7,406 nucleotides of DNA from VRUE01 sp046733275 (GTDB taxonomy: Bacteria; Actinomycetota; Thermoleophilia; Solirubrobacterales; 70-9), in the NCBI GenBank assembly GCA_046733275.1, contig JBKPOW010000116.1:1-7406 (forward strand), read 5' to 3'. A program made the translations under genes and the position numbers. Below the pieces are notes generated by a model, which saw only the letters and a program-made list of their open reading frames with translations, made no database searches and had not been told where the DNA came from. The first letter of the stretch is position 1; each line of letters begins with the position of its first letter. Of the stretch, positions 1 through 5,395 are shown piece after piece.

Positions 1-345
1 GCGTTGGCGCGCTGCCCGGCTCGGCTTGGTCGGCCGCCGCCGGCGCGGCACGGCGAGCGCGGCCGCGATCTTCTCCGCCAGCCGCTCCAGCGCCAGCTCG
101 CGGTTGCGCGCCTGTCCGCGCGACTCCTGAGCGACGGCGGTGACTGTCGCTCCGGCGCGCTCAAGCAGGCGCGCCCGCTGCGCGTCGTCAAGCGCTTCCG
201 AGGCGAGCACGTCGAAGACGGCTTCGACCCGCGAGGCGGTGACGTTGGCGTGCTGCCCTCCCGGCCCAGAGGAGCGGCTGGCGCGCAGCTCGACCTCGTG
301 CAGCGGTATCGAGAGCCGCTCGTCGACTCTCAGCTCGTCGGACAC
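1..345 (-). CDS. arfB: ArfB-like alternative ribosome-rescue peptidyl-tRNA hydrolase, 3' end outside the window
   Basis: This reading frame runs off the left edge after 115 residues. It has the class-I release-factor catalytic loop, GPGGQ at residues 27-31 inside SSGPGGQHANVT, followed by a basic tail that includes RRPTKPSRAARQR. In ArfB/YaeJ proteins the GGQ loop hydrolyses peptidyl-tRNA on stalled ribosomes and the basic tail sits in the empty mRNA channel. The tail closely resembles the ARRPTRPTRAS stretch that I recall from Escherichia coli ArfB, and the family is about 140 residues long, so roughly 20-25 residues are missing. Codon-recognition domains of true release factors are absent. 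The start is the GTG at 343-345, giving VSDELRVDERL and then the usual SIPL strand; no ATG lies nearby in frame. The gene follows the dehydratase gene by 28 nt on the same strand, so the two are probably co-transcribed. The family call is secure; the start codon is less so. Confidence 0.88.
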   Translation of the reverse strand, partial: MSDELRVDERLSIPLHEVELRASRSSGPGGQHANVTASRVEAVFDVLASEALDDAQRARLLERAGATVTAVAQESRGQARNRELALERLAEKIAAALAVPRRRRPTKPSRAARQR

Positions 346-373
346 CCACCCACCGTAGCGGCGGCCGGCGACC

Positions 374-649
374 TCAGGCGAGGGCGTCGATCTTGGTCGC
401 CAGCTCGAAGTCGGCCGAGGTGACGCCGCCGTTGGAGTGGGTCGAGAGGGAGACCGTGACCGTGTCCCAGGAGATCTCGACGTCGGGGTGGTGGTTCATC
501 TCCTCCGCCGGCTCGACCAGGCTCTGAACGAAGTTGACCGAGCCGACGAAGTCGCCCCGCTTGAAGCTCTTGCGGATCGCCGAGCCGCTTCGCTCCCAAC
601 CGGGGTGCTCCGCTAGCCTGGCTTCGATCTCCGAATCGCCCAACGCCAT
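374..649 (-). CDS. phhB: 4a-hydroxytetrahydrobiopterin dehydratase (pterin-4a-carbinolamine dehydratase)
   Basis: The 91-residue product has the full signature of the family: EEMNHHPDVEISWDTV at about 49-64, then LSTHSNGGVTSAD at about 68-80 and a closing LA-K helix. The histidines expected in the active site are H53, H54 and H71. The enzyme dehydrates the 4a-carbinolamine left by pterin-dependent aromatic hydroxylases, so that the cofactor can be recycled. No hydroxylase gene lies in the window, so the partner is unknown. I chose the ATG at 649 because MALGDSEIEARLAEHPGW matches the usual N-terminus and length. An in-frame TTG at 682 would add 11 unlikely residues. A TTGAGC (677-682), 17-nt spacer, CATAAG (654-659) promoter would start transcription at or within a few bases of this ATG. 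The gene is divergent from the GST-like gene and probably leads an operon with arfB. Confidence 0.9.
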   Translation of the reverse strand: MALGDSEIEARLAEHPGWERSGSAIRKSFKRGDFVGSVNFVQSLVEPAEEMNHHPDVEISWDTVTVSLSTHSNGGVTSADFELATKIDALA

Positions 650-685
650 TGCCCTTATGCTGCCATAAATCGGACTGCTCAAACT
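650..685. promoter_or_regulatory. Short divergent promoter region between dehydratase and GST-like genes
   Basis: Only 36 bp separate the two divergent start codons. On the minus strand TTGAGC (677-682) and CATAAG (654-659) are 17 nt apart, and the -10 box ends 4 nt before the dehydratase ATG, which would give a leaderless message. For the plus-strand gene I see only an AT-rich CATAAA at 664-669 without a good -35 box, and no Shine-Dalgarno sequence precedes the ATG at 686. This is a weak call. Confidence 0.35.
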
Positions 686-1387
686 ATGAGTGACAATCGT
701 CTACCGACCCTGTGGCACATCAACGTCTCGCACTACAGCGAGAAGGTCCGCTGGGCGCTGGCCTGGAAGGGCATCGAGCACCGCCGCCGATCGCCGATCC
801 CCAGCACCCACATGGCCGTCGCGCTCTGGCTGACCCGGGGCGCCCAGTACACCTTCCCCGTGCTGACCCTGGACGGGCGTCACATCGGCGACTCGACCGC
901 GATCATCGCTGCCCTCGAGCAGCGCTTCCCGGAGCCGCCCCTCTATCCCGCCGAGGCGGGAGACCGGCAGCGGGCGCTGGAGCTGGAGGAGTTCTTCGAC
1001 GAGCAGCTGGGGCCGCCGATCCGCCAGCTCGTCTGGCACGAATTGAGCAATGACCCCGATCGCTTCGCCCTGGTCATGAAGCGAACCGCGCCCCCCACGC
1101 TCGCCCGCTTCAGCAAGGCATCCGCGCAGTACGGCCGCGTCTTCACCGCGCTGCGCTTCTCAGCCGGCAGCGCCGAGGCCGCCGAGCGCTCGCGCACCAA
1201 GGTGCTCGCCGCCCTCGCCCGACTCGACGCCGAGCTGGAGGCGGGCGGCGGCGAATACCTCGTCGGCGACTGCTTCACGGTTGCCGACCTCACCGCCGCC
1301 TCGCTCTTCTATCCGCTGGTCGGGCCCCGAGGGCGCGCCGCTGCCGCCGGACCAGCCGCTGCCCGAGGGCTTCGAGCGCCTCCGTGA
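686..1387 (+). CDS. Glutathione S-transferase-like protein, C-terminus disrupted by a frameshift
   Basis: The N-terminal part is a thioredoxin-fold GST domain: LWHINVSHYSEKVRWAL at 9-25 with candidate catalytic serines S15 and S18, the cis-proline turn FPVL at 57-60, and the thiol-binding D69-S70 pair in GDSTAII. An all-helical C-terminal domain follows, with YLVGDCFTVADL near 195-205 as in other GSTs. After P214 the frame gives a 19-residue low-complexity tail, RGRAAAAGP and so on. The +1 frame continues a sensible helix (GFERLRDSVRKRRGFKWVAEMFRRH) to a TAG at 1494-1496. Removing one base from the CCCC at 1325-1328 joins the two into a 269-residue protein. The gene is therefore either mis-sequenced, recently broken, or read by +1 frameshifting. 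The substrate is unknown, and most actinobacteria lack glutathione, so the thiol partner is open. The start is ATG 686; no ribosome-binding site is visible. Confidence 0.85.
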   Translation: MSDNRLPTLWHINVSHYSEKVRWALAWKGIEHRRRSPIPSTHMAVALWLTRGAQYTFPVLTLDGRHIGDSTAIIAALEQRFPEPPLYPAEAGDRQRALELEEFFDEQLGPPIRQLVWHELSNDPDRFALVMKRTAPPTLARFSKASAQYGRVFTALRFSAGSAEAAERSRTKVLAALARLDAELEAGGGEYLVGDCFTVADLTAASLFYPLVGPRGRAAAAGPAAARGLRAPP

Positions 1388-1496
1388 CTCGGTGCGCAAG
1401 CGCCGCGGCTTCAAGTGGGTGGCGGAGATGTTCCGCCGCCACCGCAAGCCGGCGAAGGCGACCGCCGGCGCCGGGGCGGCGGCTACCGCTGGCTAG
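1329..1496 (+). pseudogene. Out-of-frame C-terminal segment of the GST-like gene
   Basis: This 55-residue segment (EGAPLPPDQPLPEGF onward, ending in an alanine-rich tail) has no start codon at a useful place and reads naturally as the continuation of the GST-like protein. It is one base out of phase with the upstream gene. In phase, the junction would read LVGPEGAPLPP, a plausible loop before the last helix. It belongs with the gene at 686 and is not an independent gene. Confidence 0.75.
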
Positions 1497-1501
1497 GCGC
1501 G

Positions 1502-1515
1502 TCCCCGGCGGGGGA
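1502..1515. terminator. Possible short hairpin between convergent genes
   Basis: TCCCC (1502-1506) and GGGGA (1511-1515) can pair around a 4-nt loop. The hairpin sits in the 25-bp gap between the GST-like gene and the permease gene that converge here. There is no U-run on either side, so it is at best a weak two-way terminator. Confidence 0.3.
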
Positions 1516-1521
1516 TCAAGT

Positions 1522-2319
1522 TCAACCGCCGATCGGGATGCGCGGATTGGAGCCGTAGAAGACGATCGTGCCTAGCATGCCGATGATGTGAACCATGATG
1601 ATGTTGACGACCATCGATTTCGCCGTCGCCGTGCCCACCCCGACGGGCCCGCCCGAGGCGGTGTAGCCGTAGTAACAGCCGACGCAGACGATGATCGTCG
1701 CCATCACCATCGCCTTGGTGAGGCTGAAGAGAACGTCGAGCGCGTCCTGGAAGGTCCAGAAGAGCAGCAGGTAGCCGCCCGAGGAGACATCGCCGATCTG
1801 CTCGATGACGACGAAGTAGCTGGCGAGGTAGATTACGCCAATCCCGACCAGGTAGATGACCGGCAGGGCGATCCACGCCCCGAGCAGGCGCGTCGCGGCA
1901 AGGAAGGTGACGGGTTGGATGCCCATCACCTCGAGCGCGTCGATCTCGTCGGAGATCCGCATCGCGCCGAGCTCGGCGACGATCCCGGTGCCGATCTTGG
2001 CCGAGAGGATGTAGCCGAAGGCGTAGGGAAGGGCCTCGCGCAGATCGCAGGCGGCCGAGAACACGCCGGCGTACGAGGGCGCCCCGTAGGCGCGGACGAA
2101 GTAGGCCCCGATCAGGCCGCACTGCACGCCGAGCAAGAAGACGAAGGCCCAGATGACCAGCGCCGAGCCGAAGATCAGGATCCCGGCCTGGCGCAGGCTC
2201 TCGCCGAAGTAACGCGACACCTGTCCCGAGTAGACGAGACCGGCAACCCGCGAGCCGAAGCGGGCGATCTCGCCGAATGCGTCGAGCCAGCCGCGCGGGA
2301 TGTCGAGCAGGCCGTTCAC
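1522..2319 (-). CDS. MlaE/YrbE-family ABC transporter permease, second of a pair
   Basis: This 265-residue integral membrane protein has the conserved cytoplasmic loop of the MlaE family, ELGAMRISDEIDALEVMG at 116-133 followed by P136, and the C-terminal motif YYGYTASGGPVGVGTAT at 216-232. Hydrophobic segments lie near 46-75, 146-172, 203-216 and 236-255. In Mce and Mla systems such permeases work with an MlaF-type ATPase and MCE-domain proteins to move lipids or sterols between the membrane and the cell envelope. Here the gene is the last of its unit and is followed by a convergent gene, with no MCE or ATPase gene in the window. The GTG at 2319 is used as start. It is 13 nt after the first permease stop, but GGAGGG lies only 0-1 nt before it, which is unusually close. 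The family call is secure; the transported molecule is unknown. Confidence 0.92.
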   Translation of the reverse strand: MNGLLDIPRGWLDAFGEIARFGSRVAGLVYSGQVSRYFGESLRQAGILIFGSALVIWAFVFLLGVQCGLIGAYFVRAYGAPSYAGVFSAACDLREALPYAFGYILSAKIGTGIVAELGAMRISDEIDALEVMGIQPVTFLAATRLLGAWIALPVIYLVGIGVIYLASYFVVIEQIGDVSSGGYLLLFWTFQDALDVLFSLTKAMVMATIIVCVGCYYGYTASGGPVGVGTATAKSMVVNIIMVHIIGMLGTIVFYGSNPRIPIGG

Positions 2320-2332
2320 CCCTCCGCGCCCC

Positions 2333-3139
2333 TCACCGGATCGTCTGCAGTTCGGGGTTGGAGGCGAGCAGGACCGCCGTGAACACCGTGAGGAAGGCGA
2401 ACACGCCCATGAACGCGATCACCACGCCCTGGTTGACGGCGCGACCGACCCCGGCGGCGCCCCCCGAGGCGGTCATCCCCTTATAGCAGCAGACGACGGC
2501 GATGATCGCGCCGAAGATCGAGCACATCAGCACCGATCCCCAGACGTCGGTGATCAGCGCGTTGTCGAAGAGGGTGGCGAAGAAGCCGCCGAGCGGCTGC
2601 CCGTAGAGCAGCGAGGCGACCATCCCGGCGGTGAGGCCGAAGACGATCGCGAAGACGTCGAGCAGGCCGGTGATTACGATCAGCGCCAGGAAGCGCGGCA
2701 CGACCAGGTTCTTGATCGGATCGACGCCGAGCACCTGCAGGGCGTCGAGCTCCTCGCGGATCTTGCGAGCCCCGAGGTCGGCGGTGATCGCCGTGCCGGC
2801 GACACCGGCGACGACGGCAGCGGTGACGACCGGGCCGATGAAGCGAACCGCGGTGACAACGAAGAAGCCTCCCAGCCTGTCGAGGGTGCCGAACACATTG
2901 AGGAACCCCGCCGCCTGCAGACCGGGCGCGCCCAGGCAGAGGGCGAAGGTCGAGATCGACATCGGGAACCAGGAGAGCTTGAGCACGAAGAGGAACTGGC
3001 CGACCAACTCCTCGCCGTAGGGATACGGCGGCCTCACCGCGGCGACCAGGGTCTTGGCAGTGAGGATCATCATCTCCCCCGTCTGCTCGAAGAGCGACTT
3101 GGCGGGGAGGAAGGCGCGCGCTACAACTTGTGCCGCCAC
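2333..3139 (-). CDS. MlaE/YrbE-family ABC transporter permease, first of a pair
   Basis: The 268-residue product has the MlaE signature loop DLGARKIREELDALQVLG at 121-138 followed by VDP, and the C-terminal CCYKGMTASGGAAGVGRAV at 217-235. Residues 18-55 form the usual amphipathic lead helix (EQTGEMMILTAKTLVAAV), and hydrophobic segments follow near 60-75, 93-118, 149-178 and 203-217. Together with the next gene it gives the permease pair typical of actinobacterial yrbEA-yrbEB, probably forming a heterodimer in the cytoplasmic membrane. The GTG start at 3139 lies inside the end of the regulator gene and overlaps it by 19 nt, which points to translational coupling. The tandem ATG codons at residues 23-24, preceded by GGGGGAG, are an alternative start that would shorten the lead helix. 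The missing ATPase and MCE partners must lie elsewhere if the transporter works. Confidence 0.92.
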   Translation of the reverse strand: MAAQVVARAFLPAKSLFEQTGEMMILTAKTLVAAVRPPYPYGEELVGQFLFVLKLSWFPMSISTFALCLGAPGLQAAGFLNVFGTLDRLGGFFVVTAVRFIGPVVTAAVVAGVAGTAITADLGARKIREELDALQVLGVDPIKNLVVPRFLALIVITGLLDVFAIVFGLTAGMVASLLYGQPLGGFFATLFDNALITDVWGSVLMCSIFGAIIAVVCCYKGMTASGGAAGVGRAVNQGVVIAFMGVFAFLTVFTAVLLASNPELQTIR

Positions 3140-3852
3140 CAGCTCATCGCCCGCTCGAGGGGACTGGCCTCGCGCACCCTTTCGCGCCCGGCGAGGCGCG
3201 CCCGCCGCTCCGCCGCCCGCTGGGCCTCGGAGAGCTGCGCGATCAGCGTGTCGCGCGTCCGCTCCAGCTCCTCTACGCCGGCGACGTGGGCGCTGGCGCG
3301 GCGCGGCGCCGTCGGCATATCGCGCGGAAGGTCGAGCGGATAGGTGGCGATCTCGGCCTCGAGGCGGGCGATCTGCCGCCGCAGCTCGCGGCGGACCTCG
3401 ATCGCTTCGCTCTCCTCGTCGATGTCGGGCAGCCGCGCCGGGGCTGCCCCCGCGGCGCCGCCCTCGAGCGCACCGGGCATGCTGGCGCAGGCCGAGGCGA
3501 CGATCGCCAGCTCACGCGGGCTGAGCCCGGCCTCGTCGGCGCGGCGTAGCGCGTCGGTAGCGATCTCCTCCAGTTGGGAGTCGGCCTCGATGCCCTCGGC
3601 GACGAAGGTCCCCTGGCCATGGCGGGTGACGACCAGGCCCTCCCGCTCGAGCCCGGCGTAGACGGCGCGGACCGTGTTGACGTTGACACCGGCCCAGGCC
3701 GAGAGCCGGCGGAAGCTCGGCAGCCGCTCGCCGGAGGCGAGTCGGCCGGTGGCGATCAGCGCCCGCAGGCGCCAGGTCAGCTGCAGGCCGACAGGCAGCT
3801 CGTCGTCGGGATCGATCGAGAAAGGATTCGGCTCTTGCGTCCGCTGTGCCAT
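3121..3852 (-). CDS. GntR-family transcriptional regulator with C-terminal coiled coil
   Basis: Residues 18-86 form a GntR winged helix: GLQLTWRLRALIATGRLASG, LPSFRRLSAWAGVNVNTVRAVYAGLEREG, then the wing GLVVTRHGQGTFV. In place of a FadR or HutC ligand-binding domain, the remaining 150 residues are charged and helical, with strong heptad-like stretches at about 145-170 and 193-228, and an alanine/glycine-rich linker at 125-141. The short winged-helix layout is closest to YtrA-type regulators, which commonly control ABC transporters. The total of 243 residues is nearly twice the usual YtrA length because of the coiled coil. The gene is fused at the operon level to two permease genes, with a 19-nt overlap, so it most likely controls them. 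Two palindromes at its own promoter suggest autoregulation. The ATG at 3852 sits 2-3 nt after the predicted transcription start, so the message would be essentially leaderless. The effector is unknown. Confidence 0.9.
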   Translation of the reverse strand: MAQRTQEPNPFSIDPDDELPVGLQLTWRLRALIATGRLASGERLPSFRRLSAWAGVNVNTVRAVYAGLEREGLVVTRHGQGTFVAEGIEADSQLEEIATDALRRADEAGLSPRELAIVASACASMPGALEGGAAGAAPARLPDIDEESEAIEVRRELRRQIARLEAEIATYPLDLPRDMPTAPRRASAHVAGVEELERTRDTLIAQLSEAQRAAERRARLAGRERVREASPLERAMSWWRHKL

Positions 3853-3864
3853 CTAGCAGACACA
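3845..3864. promoter_or_regulatory. Downstream GntR operator candidate over the transcription start and start codon
   Basis: TGTGCC (3845-3850), 8 nt, and GACACA (3859-3864) repeat the arm sequence and spacing of the site at 3879-3898. The inner positions are less symmetrical. The site covers the start codon, the expected transcription start and half of the -10 box. The two centres are 34 bp apart. Confidence 0.5.
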
Positions 3865-3890
3865 GTAAAGCAGGTAAGTGTGTCAGTCAA
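3862..3890 (-). promoter_or_regulatory. Sigma-70-type promoter of the GntR-permease unit
   Basis: On the minus strand TTGACT (3885-3890) and TACTGT (3862-3867) are separated by exactly 17 nt. The start point expected 7 nt further on, near 3855, is only 2-3 nt before the ATG at 3850-3852, and no Shine-Dalgarno sequence is present. A leaderless transcript is therefore the simplest reading, a common arrangement in actinobacteria. Confidence 0.65.
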
Positions 3891-3898
3891 CTGGCACA
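3879..3898. promoter_or_regulatory. Upstream GntR operator candidate over the -35 box
   Basis: TGTGTCAG (3879-3886) and CTGGCACA (3891-3898) form an inverted repeat around TCAA, with one mismatch in eight. The palindrome contains the whole -35 box and the stop codon of the upstream gene. GntR-family dimers bind palindromes of about this size, so this is a good repressor site for the adjacent regulator. Confidence 0.6.
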
Positions 3899-4267
3899 GG
3901 GACGGAAAAGCGCGCAAGACCCGCTAGTCCATCCGCTCTCCGACCAAGACAGGGCGAGCTCGTACCGCCGGCCGGTTCGCGTAGGCAGCCCGCACGCCGC
4001 GGAGTTACGCGCACTGCTGACTGAGACCATCTCCCCGGCGCGGATTCCACGTTCGCTCTTGTAAACGCGCTGCACCCGGTAACGGAAGACTGCCCGCGAC
4101 CGATTCCGGGGAATGACCTCCACCAGCCTGCCGGCGATCGCGGCATCCGCCCGCTCAATCGCCTCCCCCCGCGTCATCGGGGCGCACGAGCAGGCCTGGG
4201 CGCTCCCGGCGAGAGCCAGGAGGCCCAGGACGACGATCGCCGCTAGTGAGAGGCGCCTCCCCGCCAC
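3887..4267 (-). CDS. Secreted TIMP/netrin-like small protein with mature N-terminal Cys-Ser-Cys
   Basis: The 126-residue product starts with a classical signal peptide: R4-R5, a hydrophobic core at about 8-20, and an AQA cleavage site at 23-25. Cleavage would leave CSCAP as the mature N-terminus. Netrin-like (NTR/TIMP) domains share this N-terminal Cys-x-Cys, and here further cysteines lie at 92, 118 and 124. The pattern AIAGRLVEV, then a beta-rich FRYRVQRVYKSERGIRAGEMVSV, then CGLP and a closing SGSC fits bacterial members of this group, whose role is not established. I chose the GTG at 4267 because a TTGTGA-N17-TACAGT promoter would start transcription on it; the GTG at 4276 overlaps that -10 box. 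The gene is upstream of and in tandem with the regulator gene, and its TGA stop (3887-3889) falls inside the regulator's -35 box. A lipoprotein is unlikely because no lipobox precedes the cysteine. Confidence 0.72.
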   Translation of the reverse strand: MAGRRLSLAAIVVLGLLALAGSAQACSCAPMTRGEAIERADAAIAGRLVEVIPRNRSRAVFRYRVQRVYKSERGIRAGEMVSVSSARNSAACGLPTRTGRRYELALSWSESGWTSGSCALFRPCAS

Positions 4268-4274
4268 CCCTCGC

Positions 4275-4303
4275 ACTGTAGAGAGAAACGCCGGAATTCA
4301 CAA
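4275..4303 (-). promoter_or_regulatory. Promoter of the CSC-protein gene, leaderless layout
   Basis: TTGTGA (4298-4303) and TACAGT (4275-4280) are 17 nt apart on the minus strand. Seven nt after the -10 box is the GTG at 4265-4267. This is the same geometry as the promoter of the regulator gene and supports the shorter start. Confidence 0.5.
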
Positions 4304-4311
4304 ACGCCCTC

Positions 4312-4326
4312 GCCGCTCGCTGCGGC
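4312..4326 (-). terminator. Short hairpin at the dehydrogenase stop codon
   Basis: GCCGC and GCGGC pair perfectly around AGCGA on the minus strand, beginning at the last base of the alcohol dehydrogenase stop codon. No clear U-run follows (GAGGGCGTTTG), so termination would be inefficient. The next promoter begins 9 bp away. Confidence 0.3.
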
Positions 4327-5360
4327 TAAGGCGTGAGCACGACCTTGAGCGCTTCGCGGTTGTCGTAGAGCTCGTAGGCCTCGGCGGCCTGATCGAACTT
4401 CATCCGGTGGGTGACAAGCGGCGAGGGGTCGAGCGTGCCCGCCTCGAGCAGGCCGAGCACGCGGTCGACGTGGGCGATCACGTTCGCCAGGCCGAGGCGC
4501 AGGGTCAGGCCCTTGAGCCAGGCGAGGCCGAGCGGCACCTCGCCCTGGCCGGCGTAGGCGCCGATCCCGGAGACCGTGCCGGCGTCGCGGCAGAGGCTGA
4601 CCGCCATCGCCAGCGGGCCCGGATCGCCAACAGCGTCGACGACCACGTCGACGCCGCGCCCCTCGGTCTGCCCCCTCACCGCCTTCTTCGGCTCGTCCTC
4701 TTCGAGGTGGAGAGGCGTCGCGCCGAAGCGCTCGGCCATCGCCAGCCGTGCCCCGACCGAGTCGATCGCGAAGACCCTGGCCGCCCCCGATGCGCGCGCG
4801 GCCTGCACCGCGCAGAGGCCGACCGGGCCCAGGCCCAGCACCGCGACCGTGTCGCCGGCGCGCACACCGGCGTGGGCGACGGCGTGGTAGCCGGTCCCCA
4901 TCACGTCGCCGGCGAAGAGCGCGACCTCGTCCGACATCCCCGCGGGGACGCGGCGCAGGGTCAGGTTGGCGCGCGGCACCAGTAGCTGCTCCGCCTGGGC
5001 CCCCTGCAGGTCGCCCAGCTTCGAGCCGTGGCCGAAGGTACGGCCCCGCTCGCAGCGGTGGTAGTCGCTGCGCAGGCAGGCGGCGCAGGTCGCGCAGGCG
5101 GTGTGGAAGCAGCCGAGCACGCGGTCGCCAACCCCGGCCCGCTCGACCTCATCGCCGGCGGCGAGCACGGTGCCGACGAACTCGTGCCCGATCGTGAACC
5201 CCTGCTCGACCGGCACGCGGCCGTGGTAGATGTGCAGATCGGACCCACAGATCCCGCTAGCCTCGACCCGCACCACCGCATCGTCAGCGGCAACAAGCTC
5301 CGGCTCGCTCTTCTCCTCGATGACGACCTCTCCGGGCGCCTGGAACGTAACGGCACGCAT
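4326..5360 (-). CDS. Zinc-dependent medium-chain alcohol dehydrogenase
   Basis: The 344-residue length is normal for the family. The catalytic zinc site is visible as C38 in GICGSDLH and H59-E60 in GHEFVG, with D152 a possible further ligand. The structural zinc is held by C89, C92, C95 and C103 in the C-x2-C-x2-C-x7-C lobe. The Rossmann nucleotide motif GLGPVG is at 176-181, and D200 at the end of the next strand (FAIDS) indicates a preference for NAD over NADP. The enzyme should oxidise an alcohol or polyol to an aldehyde or ketone, or run the reverse, but the sequence does not fix the substrate. Sorbitol-, threonine- and formaldehyde-dehydrogenase-like members share these features. The ATG at 5360 is 35 nt after the HD-GYP gene and has no Shine-Dalgarno sequence. 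The gene may be read through from that gene or from a leaderless promoter with a poor -10 box (TAGTTT, ending 7 nt before the ATG). Confidence 0.93.
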   Translation of the reverse strand: MRAVTFQAPGEVVIEEKSEPELVAADDAVVRVEASGICGSDLHIYHGRVPVEQGFTIGHEFVGTVLAAGDEVERAGVGDRVLGCFHTACATCAACLRSDYHRCERGRTFGHGSKLGDLQGAQAEQLLVPRANLTLRRVPAGMSDEVALFAGDVMGTGYHAVAHAGVRAGDTVAVLGLGPVGLCAVQAARASGAARVFAIDSVGARLAMAERFGATPLHLEEDEPKKAVRGQTEGRGVDVVVDAVGDPGPLAMAVSLCRDAGTVSGIGAYAGQGEVPLGLAWLKGLTLRLGLANVIAHVDRVLGLLEAGTLDPSPLVTHRMKFDQAAEAYELYDNREALKVVLTP

Positions 5361-5395
5361 GCCGGGGAAACTATCCGACGCTCGCCAGGGGCCCT

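Noticed and set aside
2300..3343. Long plus-strand open frame opposite the permease genes
   Set aside because: Its translation is highly charged and repetitive (Asp/Glu/Arg/Gly-rich), as expected from reading a GC-rich gene on the wrong strand. The minus-strand frames match the MlaE family clearly.
3887..4276. Lipoprotein reading of the CSC protein
   Set aside because: The residues before the cysteine are A-Q-A and not a lipobox of the L-A-G type. A signal-peptidase-I site fits better.
5361..5394. Leaderless promoter for the alcohol dehydrogenase (TAGTTT ending 7 nt before the ATG)
   Set aside because: No acceptable -35 box lies 16-18 nt upstream, and the gene can be read through from the HD-GYP gene 35 nt away.
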